Counted from the first letter of the stretch, positions 17,593 through 28,003 are shown. The stretch is 64,000 nt of DNA from Moraxella porci DSM 25326 (GCF_002014855.1 NZ_MUYV01000001.1:124001-188000); one strand, 5' to 3'. Numbers and translations: made by a program. Notes: a model not told the origin generated them from the letters alone.

Positions 17593-18006
17593 ATGAAACA
17601 GATTGCATTAATTACTCATACTTTCATAAATGAACATTTCGCCTCAGAACTCTTCTTTCTTTGGGATGTTGTTTGCGTAGTTGGCGAGGGACGTATACAG
17701 CCATGTGAAGAAATTATTTATGATAACGAAACGGCATTTTTTCTTGCGCTAGAATACCTACTTGTTCATAATTATTGTCGTTTAATAACCAATGACGGCA
17801 ATAAAGAGATTAATAAGGCATTGGCTAAGATGGATGCTAAACAGGCTTGCCAACTGCTAAAAGATGTTTGGATAGGTGAAGAGGCTATAAATAAGCTTGA
17901 TGAAGAAAATCAGTATGTTGATTGGTGGTTTGTAGTACTATGCCCCTATAACATTGTCCATCGATATACTGATGAAAGCGGTGAAGAACAGTGGGTTCTT
18001 AATTGA
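17593..18006 (+). CDS. Unknown small acidic protein
   Basis: A 137-residue acidic, aromatic cytosolic protein that I do not recognise. It opens MKQIALITHTFINEHF and contains CRLITNDGNKEIN and YVDWWFVVLCPYNIVHRY segments. GGAG lies about 11 bases before the ATG. The gene is more AT-rich than its neighbours and has no partner; the region between it and the esterase has direct repeats and a decayed open frame. This setting suggests an accessory insertion; no function is proposed. Confidence 0.6.
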   Translation: MKQIALITHTFINEHFASELFFLWDVVCVVGEGRIQPCEEIIYDNETAFFLALEYLLVHNYCRLITNDGNKEINKALAKMDAKQACQLLKDVWIGEEAINKLDEENQYVDWWFVVLCPYNIVHRYTDESGEEQWVLN

Positions 18007-18219
18007 TTAGCTTAACCTCTAAGTTGGACAAAAGAATAACACTCAACATATTCAAACCCCGCCATAAAAAATATGGACATTTTTAGCGATTGATCACTGG
18101 CTAAAAAAAGCAGCAAAATCAATTTGCTGCCTGACGGCGACGGATATATCTGATCGCCGATTTTGATGGCTATCGGCAGCCATCGTGAATCGGTCATGAC
18201 CAAATCATCCATTATCCAT

Positions 18220-18250
18220 GCCATCTGTTGATGACAGATGGCTTATTTTT
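18220..18250 (+). terminator. Inverted repeat, possible terminator between convergent genes
   Basis: GCCATCTG pairs with CAGATGGC (18220-18227 with 18235-18242), followed by TTATTTTT on the plus strand. The rest of 18007-18219 shows no convincing gene. Confidence 0.5.
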
Positions 18251-19208
18251 GGTTGGCGGCGTAGATTGCAGCTTGCAGCCAGATGTTGGCTTGAATATAG
18301 TCATTGACCGCGATCGCCTCGGTCTGTTCATTACTAACAGCCGCGATGCGCACCACAAACGGATCAGCATCAGGCTCGCGCAAAATCACCACATCAAACA
18401 AAGTAATGCTCTGACCAAAAAACTCGGTCTGAGATTTGCCCAGCACTTGGCCTTGGCACCATGCCTCATCTTCTTGACCGAAAGTCTCTCCGTACAGATA
18501 AGCGCACATGTGACCTAAGTTGATCTCGACGGGTGCAAATGGCACGCCAGCAGGATGGTCTGTGGGCTGCCAATTGCGAATTTGATCATCAATGTCATCA
18601 GGAATATTGCCATCATGCTTCGCGACGATGTCATTAAAGGCGCGATGATGACGGATGGCTTCTTGATCTTCGATTAAGATGGTCTCATCTTGACGGCTGG
18701 GTTCGATGTGGTATGCCCAAGCTGAGAAATTGACAAAATATTTCTTTGGCGAACGATAATCAGCGCGATTGACGGCATACAGCTGATCGAACGCATAGAT
18801 CAGCGCACCGTCCGTGCTCTTTAGGCACAAGATGGCATCGGAGGTCGAGTCACAGCGGATGATGCGCTCAATGCTGCAAGTCAGACCATAAGGGCTATTC
18901 ACCGCAGGAAAGGCATTGATGAACGCTTGGGGTGTGCCATCTTGGACGGTGAGGATTTGCTTAATGTGACATGGCTGATTCATGCCAAGTAACAGCTTGG
19001 CATTATTGCTGCTGTCTTGGGCGGATAGACCTTCGGGCAAGGTGGCATGATCGAGCATTTGCTGTAGCCAATGCGGCACATCTTCGCCGATGTTTTGGGT
19101 CAAAATCGCCCAATGATCGCCGTGACTGGCGTTTTTGTCACAGGGCAGGTCGATCTTGGCAGGCGGTAATTCGTGGGTGTATTGGTAATGTAAAGTTTGA
19201 TGACTCAT
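18243..19208 (-). CDS. Unknown 321-residue protein
   Basis: A single gene for a soluble, acidic, 321-residue protein with no signal peptide or membrane helix. I recognise no domain. The C-terminal third has a mixed pattern (INLGHMCAYLYGETFGQEDEA is prominent) that suggests one globular fold. Composition and codon use look like the surrounding core genes rather than a recent import. It begins with ATG at 19208 (MSHQTLHYQYTHELPP). No operon partner: the next gene upstream is divergent. Confidence 0.65.
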   Translation of the reverse strand: MSHQTLHYQYTHELPPAKIDLPCDKNASHGDHWAILTQNIGEDVPHWLQQMLDHATLPEGLSAQDSSNNAKLLLGMNQPCHIKQILTVQDGTPQAFINAFPAVNSPYGLTCSIERIIRCDSTSDAILCLKSTDGALIYAFDQLYAVNRADYRSPKKYFVNFSAWAYHIEPSRQDETILIEDQEAIRHHRAFNDIVAKHDGNIPDDIDDQIRNWQPTDHPAGVPFAPVEINLGHMCAYLYGETFGQEDEAWCQGQVLGKSQTEFFGQSITLFDVVILREPDADPFVVRIAAVSNEQTEAIAVNDYIQANIWLQAAIYAANQK

Positions 19209-19362
19209 GATGGTTTCTCAAGTAATCGATGAGCCATTGATGGGGATGTGGTTTGAAAATATCAAGCAGCCGATGATAAAATACTGAGATTTTATGTGGA
19301 TTTGACCAATAAAAAACCGATCCTAGTGGCTGATCTTGCCATCAAATTGATTGGTATTTTCG

Positions 19363-19391
19363 TTGGTATTTGGGGTAAATAGTGCTAAACT
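19363..19391 (+). promoter_or_regulatory. Promoter of lolF-lolD
   Basis: TTGGTA at 19363-19368, a 17-bp spacer and TAAACT at 19386-19391 preceded by TGC (extended -10). It lies 30 bases before the lolF ATG. Confidence 0.6.
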
Positions 19392-19421
19392 ATAGCGCTG
19401 AATTTACTTGAGATAAAATTT

Positions 19422-20666
19422 ATGTTTCGTCCTTTGGCATTATTTATCGGACTGCGATATACCAAAGCCAAGCGTAAAAATGGCTTTATTTCTTTCATTT
19501 CTTTCATCTCGACAATCGGTCTGACGCTCGGCGTGGCGGTGCTGATCACGGTGTTGTCGGTGATGAATGGCTTTGATCGCGAAATCAAATCACGGATTTT
19601 GGGTACAGTGCCTCAGGCGGCAGTAAGCTCCACTGAGATCATCTCTGACTGGCAGCCATTGGCCAAGAGCATTCAAGATCAAAATAAAGAAGTGCAAGCG
19701 GTGGCGCCATTCATACAGCTACAAGGCATGCTCACCGCCGAAGGTCAGGTCGCAGGCATCATGATCTCAGGCATCGAACCTGACTATGAAAAACAAGTCT
19801 CGATCATTGATGAACATATGACGGCAGGCAGTTTGGATGCGCTAAGAGCGGGGGAATTTGGCATCGTCTTGGGCGAGTCGATGGCGATGAATATGGGGCT
19901 GCAGCTGGGCGATCAGGTGACTTTGGTGTTGCCTGAGGCGACGCCATCAGCAGCAGGCGTGATTCCGAGATTTAAGCGCTTTACTTTGGTCGGGGTGTAT
20001 CACATCAGCAGCGAGATTGATGGCATGATGGGCTTTGTGCAGATGCGTGATGCCGGTGTCATGCTAAGACTGCCTGAGGGCGCTCAAGGTCTGCGCATGA
20101 AGCTTGATGACATCTTTAAGGCGCCTCAAGTAGCCAATAATGCAGCGAGTCTGGAGCCTGCGCGCTTATACCCAAGCGACTGGACGACGACGCATGGCAA
20201 TCTGTTTAGCGCCATCCAAATGGAAAAGGCGATGATTGGCTTGTTGCTATTTCTCATCGTCGTCGTGGCAGCGTTTAATATCGTCTCAAGTCTTGTGATG
20301 CTCGTCACCGACAAAAAATCTGACATCGCTATCCTAAAGACTTTTGGTGCATCACCCAAGCTTGTGATGCAAGTGTTTATGGTGCAAGGGATGATCATCG
20401 GGGTGATCGGCACTGTTGTTGGTACCGTACTGGGTGTGGCTTTGGCGTATTCGGTCAATGACATCGTGGTGGGGATCAGTAGCGTGTTTGGGGTGAGCTT
20501 ATTCGATGGCAGTGTGTATCCAGTGGACTTTTTGCCATCTGAGGTGAAAGTCAGTGATGTGCTGATGATTACCACAGCATCATTTTTATTGAGCTTTTTG
20601 ATGACGATTTATCCTGCGCTCAGAGCATCGCGCATCGAGCCTGCGCAGACTTTGCGATACGAATAA
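19422..20666 (+). CDS. lolF: LolC/LolE-type lipoprotein-releasing permease (LolF-like)
   Basis: Inner-membrane permease of the Lol ABC transporter, which extracts outer-membrane lipoproteins and passes them to LolA. At 414 residues, it has one N-terminal helix (about 22-48), a large periplasmic MacB-type domain, and three C-terminal helices ending in [17 protein letters not shown], the LolC/E C-terminus. Only one permease gene is present beside lolD. In Acinetobacter a single hybrid permease, LolF, replaces LolC and LolE, and I infer the same here; a second permease elsewhere in the genome cannot be excluded. Confidence 0.85.
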   Translation: MFRPLALFIGLRYTKAKRKNGFISFISFISTIGLTLGVAVLITVLSVMNGFDREIKSRILGTVPQAAVSSTEIISDWQPLAKSIQDQNKEVQAVAPFIQLQGMLTAEGQVAGIMISGIEPDYEKQVSIIDEHMTAGSLDALRAGEFGIVLGESMAMNMGLQLGDQVTLVLPEATPSAAGVIPRFKRFTLVGVYHISSEIDGMMGFVQMRDAGVMLRLPEGAQGLRMKLDDIFKAPQVANNAASLEPARLYPSDWTTTHGNLFSAIQMEKAMIGLLLFLIVVVAAFNIVSSLVMLVTDKKSDIAILKTFGASPKLVMQVFMVQGMIIGVIGTVVGTVLGVALAYSVNDIVVGISSVFGVSLFDGSVYPVDFLPSEVKVSDVLMITTASFLLSFLMTIYPALRASRIEPAQTLRYE

Positions 20667-20676
20667 GGGGTGTGTG

Positions 20677-21351
20677 ATGAGTATCATTTTACAAGCCAAA
20701 AACATCAGCAAAGTCTATGATGAGGGCAAAATCAAAACCACCGTGCTATCAGGGCTGGATCTCACCGTTCATGCAGGCGAGCGCATCGCCATCGTCGGCA
20801 GTAGCGGCTCGGGCAAATCAACACTGCTGCATCTGCTCGGCGGCTTAGATACGCCGACTACAGGTGAGGTATGGCTAAAAGGCGCTTGCCTAAATCAGCT
20901 GAATGAGACGCGTCGTGGTGAGCTGCGCAATCGGCACTTGGGGTTTATTTACCAATTTCACCATCTGCTCGCTGAGTTTAATGCCACCGAAAATGTCGCG
21001 ATGCCCCTACTGATGCGTGCTGATGTCAGCATCAAAGAGGCCGAACGCCGCGCCAATGCACTGCTTGAGCGTGTGGGGCTGGGTCATCGACTGCATCATC
21101 GCCCAAGCGAGCTGTCTGGTGGTGAGCGTCAAAGAGTAGCGATCGCTCGTGCTTTGGTCACTGAACCTGCACTGGTCTTGGCAGATGAGCCAACGGGTAA
21201 TTTGGATGATGAAAATGCCACCGCGGTGTTTGAGCTACTGACCGAATTACAATCATCCATCGGCATGGCGCTACTGATGGTGACGCATGACAGACAGCTG
21301 GCCGCCCGTGCTGATCAGATACTTGAGATGAAAAGCGGTCAATGGGTATAG
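20677..21351 (+). CDS. lolD: LolD, lipoprotein-releasing ABC ATPase
   Basis: ATPase subunit of the Lol transporter. Walker [10 protein letters not shown] near residue 40, ABC signature [15 protein letters not shown] near 145, Walker [13 protein letters not shown] near 168, and the QFHHLL segment typical of LolD/MacB-type ATPases. The ATG at 20677 is preceded by AAGGGG at 6 bases; a GTG one codon earlier is too close to it. It follows the permease by 10 bases. 224 residues, the usual length. Terminator at 21369. Confidence 0.95.
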   Translation: MSIILQAKNISKVYDEGKIKTTVLSGLDLTVHAGERIAIVGSSGSGKSTLLHLLGGLDTPTTGEVWLKGACLNQLNETRRGELRNRHLGFIYQFHHLLAEFNATENVAMPLLMRADVSIKEAERRANALLERVGLGHRLHHRPSELSGGERQRVAIARALVTEPALVLADEPTGNLDDENATAVFELLTELQSSIGMALLMVTHDRQLAARADQILEMKSGQWV

Positions 21352-21368
21352 CTCATCAGTCCTTAGCC

Positions 21369-21399
21369 AAAAGCAGAAATCATCAGTTTCTGCTTTTTT
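21369..21399 (+). terminator. Terminator after lolD
   Basis: Perfect 11-bp stem AAAAGCAGAAA / TTTCTGCTTTT (21369-21379 with 21387-21397) followed by T residues. Confidence 0.88.
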
Positions 21400-21427
21400 A
21401 TTTTTTTATATACTGTATTTATAATTG

Positions 21428-21436
21428 TGTTATAAT
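21428..21436 (+). promoter_or_regulatory. Extended -10 promoter of the M48 lipoprotein gene
   Basis: TGTTATAAT, a perfect extended -10 (TGn then TATAAT at 21431-21436), about 68 bases before the ATG at 21504; no clear -35. Confidence 0.55.
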
Positions 21437-21503
21437 AATTTTCAAATTCAAAAGTGTAAAACAGTCTTGCATACTTAATGCACTCATTAAAATCGGAGGG
21501 GAT

Positions 21504-22325
21504 ATGTCTCATCAAGTCATGGGCGTTGTGCTGTCATCACTGCTAGTGATTACAGGCTGTGCTAGCTCCACCACAGCTGGCACCATCAGTCCTGATCGTA
21601 AGCAGCTGATGATCTATTCTAATTCAGAGCTACAGCGTATGGCAGATACCTATTATCGTGAGACATTGGCCAAGGCGCGTACCCAAGGCGTGCTGGATGT
21701 CAATGCTGCTCAGGTTAATCGTGTCCGACGCATCGCTGATCGCTTAATTCCACAGACCACGCTGCTACGAGCCGATGCGGCGAATTGGTCTTGGAAAGTG
21801 CATGTCATCAGCGAAGATACCGTCAATGCCTATGTGATGCCAAATGCCAAGATCATTTTTTATAGTGGTATCATTGATAAGCTGTCGCTTAGCGATGCTG
21901 AGATCGCCGCCATCATGGGTCATGAGATGGCACATGCGCTCAGAGAGCATTCTCGTGAAAAGATGAGCCATCGCACGGCGACCAGTGCCTCTTTGGGCAT
22001 TGCATCGGCAGCTTTGGGTTTGGGTACCAGTGGTATGCAGGCTTTGGGCTTGGCGGGTACCTTGGGCTTGATGTTACCGCATTCTCGCTCTCAAGAATCT
22101 GAGGCGGATCGCATCGGTCTTGAGATCATGGCTCGTGCAGGTTTTGATCCACAGGCGGCGGTCAGCTTATGGCAAAAGATGCAGGCCATGGAGGCAAGTA
22201 GCCAAGATCTGCGCATCGGATTTTTGAGTACACATCCGACCTCCACCAACCGCATCAAGGAGCTACAGGCGCTACAATCATCTGTGCGACCGCTGTATCT
22301 GGATGCACTCACCAAGTCAAATTAA
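21504..22325 (+). CDS. M48-family metallopeptidase lipoprotein
   Basis: A 273-residue zinc peptidase exported as a lipoprotein: lipobox VITGC with Cys19, so it is anchored in the outer or inner membrane facing the periplasm. Zinc motif HEMAH is at 140-144 and ESEAD at 198-202; the GLGTSGMQALGLAGTLG stretch and FLSTHPTSTNRI near the end fit the LoiP/YggG-BepA-like group of M48 peptidases involved in envelope protein quality control. GGAGGG precedes the ATG at 21504; the longer open frame upstream runs through the lolD terminator. The next gene follows after 10 bases. Confidence 0.9.
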   Translation: MSHQVMGVVLSSLLVITGCASSTTAGTISPDRKQLMIYSNSELQRMADTYYRETLAKARTQGVLDVNAAQVNRVRRIADRLIPQTTLLRADAANWSWKVHVISEDTVNAYVMPNAKIIFYSGIIDKLSLSDAEIAAIMGHEMAHALREHSREKMSHRTATSASLGIASAALGLGTSGMQALGLAGTLGLMLPHSRSQESEADRIGLEIMARAGFDPQAAVSLWQKMQAMEASSQDLRIGFLSTHPTSTNRIKELQALQSSVRPLYLDALTKSN

Positions 22326-22335
22326 AAAGGATGAA

Positions 22336-23016
22336 ATGATGACAAAAATTCTGGCACTGATACTATCAGCCTCACTGCTTGGCGCTTGCGCTACCACAAC
22401 AGCAGACCTAACACCCGAACAAGCATACGATAAACAGCTGAGTAATTTTAAAAAACTTGAATGGCTCATCGGTACTGATTCGGCACGCAAATACATCGAA
22501 GACCCTAGAAGACCTTATATCCCAGTTGATAATAAGCCTGTCACGCCTGCCGACCAAGCCAAATATGGCTTTGATACTCGCATTTATGACTATCTGGGTG
22601 AAGAATCTGATGGCCTGATCTATGCGGTGATCAAAGATCCGCGCGATGATACCTATCGATCAGGGTATTTATTTGCCGATGGGCGTGTGGCGATTCCTTT
22701 TAGATTTGGCCATACCAATAAGGATCATCTGTCAAGCCGCGCATTCTTTAATGGTCATGCCGCGGTGATAAATTATGCCAAGGATGCGCAGATTTATCGT
22801 GAAGAGGGTGCCAGCCATCCTGCAGACCAATATGCCATCATCGACCAACATGGCCAATTCATCATCCAATACACCGCCTACACTGACATCCAAAGATATC
22901 CAGGCGATACGACCTATACAGCGCAGTACATCGATGAAGCTGGCCAAAAACGCACCAGCATCATCACAGAAGAGCTCAAAATTCGCAGCGATTATCCCGG
23001 CTGGAGTCAGCGATAA
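22336..23016 (+). CDS. Lipoprotein with WG-repeat-like segments
   Basis: A 226-residue predicted lipoprotein (lipobox LLGAC, Cys18). The middle and C-terminal parts have the cadence of WG beta-repeats: GYLFADGRVAIPFRF, then a FNGHAAVINY segment and YAIIDQHGQFIIQY. WG repeats occur in bacterial surface and periplasmic proteins of mostly unknown role. AAAAGGA lies 5 bases before the first of two ATG codons. It starts 10 bases after the M48 peptidase gene, so the two lipoproteins are co-expressed. Confidence 0.65.
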   Translation: MMTKILALILSASLLGACATTTADLTPEQAYDKQLSNFKKLEWLIGTDSARKYIEDPRRPYIPVDNKPVTPADQAKYGFDTRIYDYLGEESDGLIYAVIKDPRDDTYRSGYLFADGRVAIPFRFGHTNKDHLSSRAFFNGHAAVINYAKDAQIYREEGASHPADQYAIIDQHGQFIIQYTAYTDIQRYPGDTTYTAQYIDEAGQKRTSIITEELKIRSDYPGWSQR

Positions 23017-23164
23017 GCTGATAGCGCTATTTTGATCTATTGCCAAGGGGTGCAGATAGCACACCCTTTATTAGCAACAGCCATCGGTCGCATTTTGATA
23101 TGGATTTGATATGGATATGCACATCTGATGGCAAAATCAATCAGATCAATGTGCATGACCAAGA

Positions 23165-24481
23165 TCATGATTTGCTATTTAAATAATTGGCAATGATTGC
23201 TTGATATGCATCAATAAAATCAAAATACTGTCCGATATTGATCCGCTCATCAATCTTATGGTTCAGCATCGGGATACCTGGCCCATAAACCGCTAAATCT
23301 ACATCATTTTGATGGCGCAAAAACTGTGCCGCATCGGTGGTGCCTGATGCTGTGATCGGCGCAAGTCCCTTGGGGAACTTTTGGGCAAGGCTGCTTAAGT
23401 CTTGGTTCAGTACTTGACCCATGCTATCTAGCAGATAAGGCACTTGTAATCTTGGCAGATCTTGGGTGCTATTGATGATGCTGTGAATCAATGGTGAATC
23501 TGGTGCGGCGTATACAGGCGGCTGATCGGCGGTGATGATTAGACTTAGCTCATAGCCATCTTGGGTGTTCAATGTATCGATAATGGCTTGGATGTCATGG
23601 ATGACCGTTTGGTTATCATACTCAGGCACCGTGCGGGCATTGGCTTCAAATTCGGCATGATCTGGAATGGAATTTACCTGCGTGCCGCCTTGGATGAGCG
23701 TGATATTATGCAGGGTATTGCCAAGTAGTGGATTAGTGATGGCATCAGCCTTGGTGCGAATATCGGCAGTGATCTGCGTCATGGCGTCGTTCAGCTGCTC
23801 GATGGCGTTATTGCCAAGCTCAGGCATGGATGAGTGTGCGGCCATCCCTTTGGCGATGACTTTATAATTCAGCGAGCCTTTGTGGGCATGGATGATGCCG
23901 ACATTGCAAGGCTCAGCAATCAGTAAGCCATCGACATCATCCATATAACCAAGCTTGGTCAGCTGCTGTGAGCCGTATTCGCCAACTTCTTCGCCGACGG
24001 TTGCCATCAGGCGAATTGTGCCAGTGAAGTTTTTGGTCTCATTCAGATGAATCATCGCCATTACCAGTGCAGCAAGACCTGATTTCATATCCGATGCACC
24101 CCGGCCCCACAGCACACCATCGTCATCAATGTGCGCCGAAAATGGCGGATGCGTCCAAAGACTAACATCGCCAGCACTCACCACATCCAGATGCCCTGAG
24201 ATGGCAAGCGTCTTACCATCGCCATGATGAATCTCAGCGACCAAGCTTGACCGACCTTCACAAAATTCAACCAGCTTTGATGAGATACCATAAGACGCCA
24301 AAAATTGTTGTAAATGCAGAGCGACTTTGGCTTCATGATCGTTTTGGCTGTCAATTTTGATTAAATCACACAGCAGTGTCAATGCTGTACGCTGTTCATC
24401 ATTGATCTGTGGTACGGTGGGTTTGTTATTGTTAGTGGCATTTGAATCGGTAGATAAGTGATCTAATAAAGTTTCGCACAT
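23165..24481 (-). CDS. ArgE/DapE-family M20 metallopeptidase
   Basis: A 438-residue cytosolic M20 peptidase of the ArgE/DapE/CPG2 type. Zinc-site motifs are SGHLDVV, GRGASDMKSGLAA and the catalytic GEEVGEYG. The family deacylates N-acyl amino acids or related compounds (acetylornithine, succinyl-diaminopimelate); the exact substrate is not set by these motifs, and the long N-terminal region before the core (about 35 Asn/Thr-rich residues) is unusual. Start at ATG 24481 (MCETLLDHL), with AAAGAG upstream; an in-frame start 15 codons earlier is possible. Lies 65 bases after ppc. Confidence 0.82.
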   Translation of the reverse strand: MCETLLDHLSTDSNATNNNKPTVPQINDEQRTALTLLCDLIKIDSQNDHEAKVALHLQQFLASYGISSKLVEFCEGRSSLVAEIHHGDGKTLAISGHLDVVSAGDVSLWTHPPFSAHIDDDGVLWGRGASDMKSGLAALVMAMIHLNETKNFTGTIRLMATVGEEVGEYGSQQLTKLGYMDDVDGLLIAEPCNVGIIHAHKGSLNYKVIAKGMAAHSSMPELGNNAIEQLNDAMTQITADIRTKADAITNPLLGNTLHNITLIQGGTQVNSIPDHAEFEANARTVPEYDNQTVIHDIQAIIDTLNTQDGYELSLIITADQPPVYAAPDSPLIHSIINSTQDLPRLQVPYLLDSMGQVLNQDLSSLAQKFPKGLAPITASGTTDAAQFLRHQNDVDLAVYGPGIPMLNHKIDERINIGQYFDFIDAYQAIIANYLNSKS

Positions 24482-24546
24482 AGGATACTCTTTTTTTGGT
24501 TTATAAAATAAAAAAGGTGAAACCATAAGTTTCGCCGATGAATGGC

Positions 24547-27297
24547 TCAGCCGGTATTACGCAAACCTTGCGCCACGCCATTGATGGTCAGGTGAATCAG
24601 CTGCAATAGGCGATCATCATCAAAGCCGTCCGTTCGATCCAGCGACTCATCACCGCGGCGTTCTTTGAGCAGTAGTACCTGTAGCCAGTTGAGTGCATTT
24701 AGATAGGGTAGGCGCAGTGCCAGTGAGCGAGCCAGTGAGCGGTTATTTTCAAGCAAGACTTCGTGACCGGTCAGCTGAAGTAGGGCGTTTTTACTGCGTG
24801 TGTATTCTGCTTCGATCATCGCATAGATGGCTTGGGCAGATGCCTTGTCTTCGGCAAGCTCGACATAAGTCTTGGCGATGCCAAGGTCGGTCTTGGCAAG
24901 TACTTGCTCCATGTTTGACAGCATGGCATATACAAAGGCACTGTCTTTGGCATGGGTTTTTAGCTTGGCAAGATTGCCATCATCAGCTTGGATCAGCTTC
25001 TCAATCGCTGTACCAAAGCCATACCAGGCAGGTAGCATTAGGCGGTTTTGCATCCATGAGAATACCCACGGAATCGCCCGCAGATCCTGAATGCGTGCCA
25101 ATGTCTTGCGACTGGCAGGGCGGGAGCCGATGTTCAAGGTGGCAATCTCGGTGATTGGGCTGGTTTGTAAGAAATAATCAATAAACGCAGGATGCTCAAT
25201 CAACGCTCGATAATGGCGGAATGCATGGTCTGATAGGTCAGACATCAGCTCAAAATCAGGCGTCATCGTCGCATTTGGCAGCATGGTCGCCTTTAGTGTC
25301 GCTGCGACGAGTACTTCTAGGTTATGCTCAGCATTATTGGCTTCGGCATATTTGGCTGTGATGACTTCGCCTTGTTCGGTGATGCGGATTTGACCTGCCA
25401 CCGAGCCTGCTGGCTGTGCCAAAATAGCTTCGAATGATGGGCCACCACCACGGCCGACACTACCGCCACGACCGTGGAATAGACGCATCTGTACTTGATG
25501 CTTGGCAAAGATTTGCACCAGTTTTTCTTCGGCTTGATACAGTGACCACTGACTGGTGACATAGCCACCATCTTTGTTGCTGTCTGAGTAGCCAAGCATG
25601 ATTTCTTGGGTATTGTCACGGCTTTTGAGCAGGCTTTGATACCACGGCTTGCCCAGTAGCTCATCCATCACGCCGATACAGTTTTGCAGTGCTTCGATGG
25701 TCTCAAACAGTGGCACGATGTTCAGCCGTGATTTTGGCGTACCGTTTTCGATGTGTAGCAGCCCAGTCTCTTTCATAATCAGCGCTAGAGCCAGCATATC
25801 GCTGATGGTTTCGCAGTTTGAGATGATGCTTTGGGAAATGGCGGTTTCGCCATAGCGGTGTTTGATATCTGCCGCCGCCAAGAAAATATTCAGCTCTTTG
25901 GTGGTCTGCTCATCGTACTGTACATAGTGGTTGTACAATGGGCGAGCGGTAGCAAGTTCACGCAGTAGTACACGTTGACGAGCAGGCTCTGATAAGCTTA
26001 GATAATCTTCCAAATCAGCGTGTTTGAACAAATCATGCACCGTCTCAGCGTGCACTTGTGCGTGCTGACGCAAATCCAGTGGCATCAAATAAAAACCAAA
26101 GACACTCACCGCACGCATCAAATCCTGCAAGCGACCTTGTGCCAGATACTCACTGCCATTATCGCTCAAAGATCGATGTAATTTGGTCAAATCATCCAAA
26201 AATGCTTGGCTGCTCTCATACGGCTCAGCCTTGCCAAAGCGACAACCATAATCCAGCCCAAAGCCATTACTGGTCGCCACGATACGAGCAGAAATCAGTG
26301 CTACTGCTAGTCGATACGGCTCTTCGGCGCGAGAGATCAGCTTCTCAGGGGAGTTCTCTGCCATCTGTAGTACATCTTCATTGACCTTGACACGGCGAAT
26401 CGATAGCGGTAGTTCTTGGTATAGCTCGCCTAATTGATCTCGATAATAATAAAACAGCGCCGCACTTTGGCGATTGAACGCATGACGCAAGGTATCAGCA
26501 TCCACAAATGGATTGCCATCACGGTCGCCACCGATCCAGCCACCAATGCGAATCACATCAGGCAGCTGTGTCTGTGGATAGGCATCATTGAGCTGATGGC
26601 TCAGACGAGCGTAGAGTTTTGGAATGGCTTGGAAAAAACTTAGGTCAAAATACGCCACACCATTGACAATCTCATCACTCACTTTCAGCTTAAATGGACG
26701 AGTCTCATTGGTTTGCCACAGTGACAATAGCACAGTTTTGATTTGGTTGGTCAGCTGCTGTTTTTGGTAGCCGACAGCGTATTGATAATCGCTGAGCAGC
26801 CCACGAATCTGACGATGTAGCTTTAGCACACTTTGACGCTGCACTTCGGTGGGGTGGGCGGTCATCACGGCACTGATGCTGATTTTATTGAGCTGTGACT
26901 GCAGCTGGCTTGGGGTGATGCCGCTGTCTTCGATCTGATGCAGCACACCTGCAAAGCTCGATGGGCTGGGTGTACTTTCTAGCTGTTCGTGGATTTGGCG
27001 GCGGCGTGCATGGTGATGGTCTTCAGCGATATTAAGCACTTGGGCGAATAGGCTGCAAGCACGGATTAGATTTTCGATTTGGCGGCTGTTGAGTCTAGGT
27101 AGGGCTTTTTTGATGGTTAACTCTGCATCGCTGCCTTCGATCAGCTGATGGATGGTCTCAGCGACGATCGGTGAGGTCTGTTCTTCGAGTACATCGAGCA
27201 GCACTTGGCTTAACAGCTCAGTATCGGCGATGAGAGGCGAGTCTTTTTCTTGATCCAAAAAATGTGCGACATTTTTGGCTGATGGATTGCTGACCAT
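24547..27297 (-). CDS. ppc: Phosphoenolpyruvate carboxylase
   Basis: Carboxylates PEP with bicarbonate to oxaloacetate, refilling the TCA cycle. 916 residues, close to the bacterial norm. Catalytic His148 is in TAHPTE (146-151); [11 protein letters not shown] and [14 protein letters not shown] are both intact, and the protein ends in [10 protein letters not shown], the family's conserved C-terminus. The start at 27297 follows a GGGAG at 9 bases; the in-frame extension of 8 residues lacks a site. Probably cytosolic homotetramer under allosteric control as in relatives. Confidence 0.97.
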   Translation of the reverse strand: MVSNPSAKNVAHFLDQEKDSPLIADTELLSQVLLDVLEEQTSPIVAETIHQLIEGSDAELTIKKALPRLNSRQIENLIRACSLFAQVLNIAEDHHHARRRQIHEQLESTPSPSSFAGVLHQIEDSGITPSQLQSQLNKISISAVMTAHPTEVQRQSVLKLHRQIRGLLSDYQYAVGYQKQQLTNQIKTVLLSLWQTNETRPFKLKVSDEIVNGVAYFDLSFFQAIPKLYARLSHQLNDAYPQTQLPDVIRIGGWIGGDRDGNPFVDADTLRHAFNRQSAALFYYYRDQLGELYQELPLSIRRVKVNEDVLQMAENSPEKLISRAEEPYRLAVALISARIVATSNGFGLDYGCRFGKAEPYESSQAFLDDLTKLHRSLSDNGSEYLAQGRLQDLMRAVSVFGFYLMPLDLRQHAQVHAETVHDLFKHADLEDYLSLSEPARQRVLLRELATARPLYNHYVQYDEQTTKELNIFLAAADIKHRYGETAISQSIISNCETISDMLALALIMKETGLLHIENGTPKSRLNIVPLFETIEALQNCIGVMDELLGKPWYQSLLKSRDNTQEIMLGYSDSNKDGGYVTSQWSLYQAEEKLVQIFAKHQVQMRLFHGRGGSVGRGGGPSFEAILAQPAGSVAGQIRITEQGEVITAKYAEANNAEHNLEVLVAATLKATMLPNATMTPDFELMSDLSDHAFRHYRALIEHPAFIDYFLQTSPITEIATLNIGSRPASRKTLARIQDLRAIPWVFSWMQNRLMLPAWYGFGTAIEKLIQADDGNLAKLKTHAKDSAFVYAMLSNMEQVLAKTDLGIAKTYVELAEDKASAQAIYAMIEAEYTRSKNALLQLTGHEVLLENNRSLARSLALRLPYLNALNWLQVLLLKERRGDESLDRTDGFDDDRLLQLIHLTINGVAQGLRNTG

Positions 27298-27611
27298 GTG
27301 ACAAAGCTCCCAAAAGATCATAAAGATGATATTAATAATTGATATGTTTGATGTGTGACAGTCTTTTGCATCTTACACGAGTTTTAGAAAATTTTAAAGT
27401 GAAAATCGATGACTGGTCGAAGTAATTTTTTTGGGTGTTATTTTTAACCCATATTTGCTAAGACAAACCCTCTTAGGCTAGGTGGTTTTGCGATATGACA
27501 TGGTAATCAATTGATGCTTTGGAATGTCGTGGTATGGATGATTAAAGCGATGATTTGCTGCGGCAAGTGGGTTAGGCTTGGATGGGCGAATCGATGAGTC
27601 TATGCTTAACA
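27298..27611. other. Intergenic region upstream of ppc
   Basis: About 310 bases without a convincing gene. It must hold the minus-strand ppc promoter; the best candidate is weak (TTTAAA, 17-bp spacer, TAAGAT near 27369-27397). A small inverted repeat, TGGGT with ACCCA around 27433-27452, is the only other structure I see. Confidence 0.4.
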
Positions 27612-27638
27612 AAAAAGCTGTTCATATCGAACAGCTTT
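27612..27638 (-). terminator. Terminator after DUF3144 gene
   Basis: On the minus strand, perfect 10-bp stem AAAGCTGTTC / GAACAGCTTT (27614-27623 with 27629-27638) with a 5-base loop and trailing T run. Confidence 0.88.
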
Positions 27639-27654
27639 CGTCTGCGTGCTTGAC

Positions 27655-27987
27655 TTAGCTGTCTGCCTTGGCAAGCGTGGTGTATTTGTCAAAGTTTTCG
27701 ATGTATTGCTCGAGGTTCTCAGCGAGCATTTGTTGGTATTTTTCGGTGTAGAATTTGATGATATCATCTTTTTCTTTTGCCAAATCACTGCCTTTGACAA
27801 AGCCGATGGTTGCAGCCGATACCGCAAAGCGAGCAGCGGCGTAGTTTAGACTGGCGGCGACTTGCCCTGCGTGTGATTGTGGACTCAGCTGGCTGTTGGC
27901 AAGGTTGATGATGGCATCAGCACGCTCAAAAAACGCATTCATCTGCGCTTGAAATTCTTCTTCGTTAAATTCTGGTTTGTCACTCAT
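27655..27987 (-). CDS. DUF3144 family protein
   Basis: A 110-residue soluble acidic protein. RADAIINLANSQL near the N-terminus, then LNYAAARFAVSAATIGF and a C-terminal EKYQQMLAENLEQYIENFDKY helix fit DUF3144, a family of small helical proteins of unknown role. GGGA lies 8 bases before the ATG. It sits between metK and ppc on the same strand, with terminators before and after, so it is probably a single-gene unit. Confidence 0.82.
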   Translation of the reverse strand: MSDKPEFNEEEFQAQMNAFFERADAIINLANSQLSPQSHAGQVAASLNYAAARFAVSAATIGFVKGSDLAKEKDDIIKFYTEKYQQMLAENLEQYIENFDKYTTLAKADS

Positions 27988-28003
27988 GATATTGTCCCAT
28001 AAA

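Noticed and set aside
18012..18224. 70-codon minus-strand open frame
   Set aside because: No ribosome site, no homology, and it lies in a region of non-coding appearance.
26058..26384. 108-codon plus-strand open frame within ppc
   Set aside because: Complete overlap with the strongly supported ppc gene; an antisense shadow.
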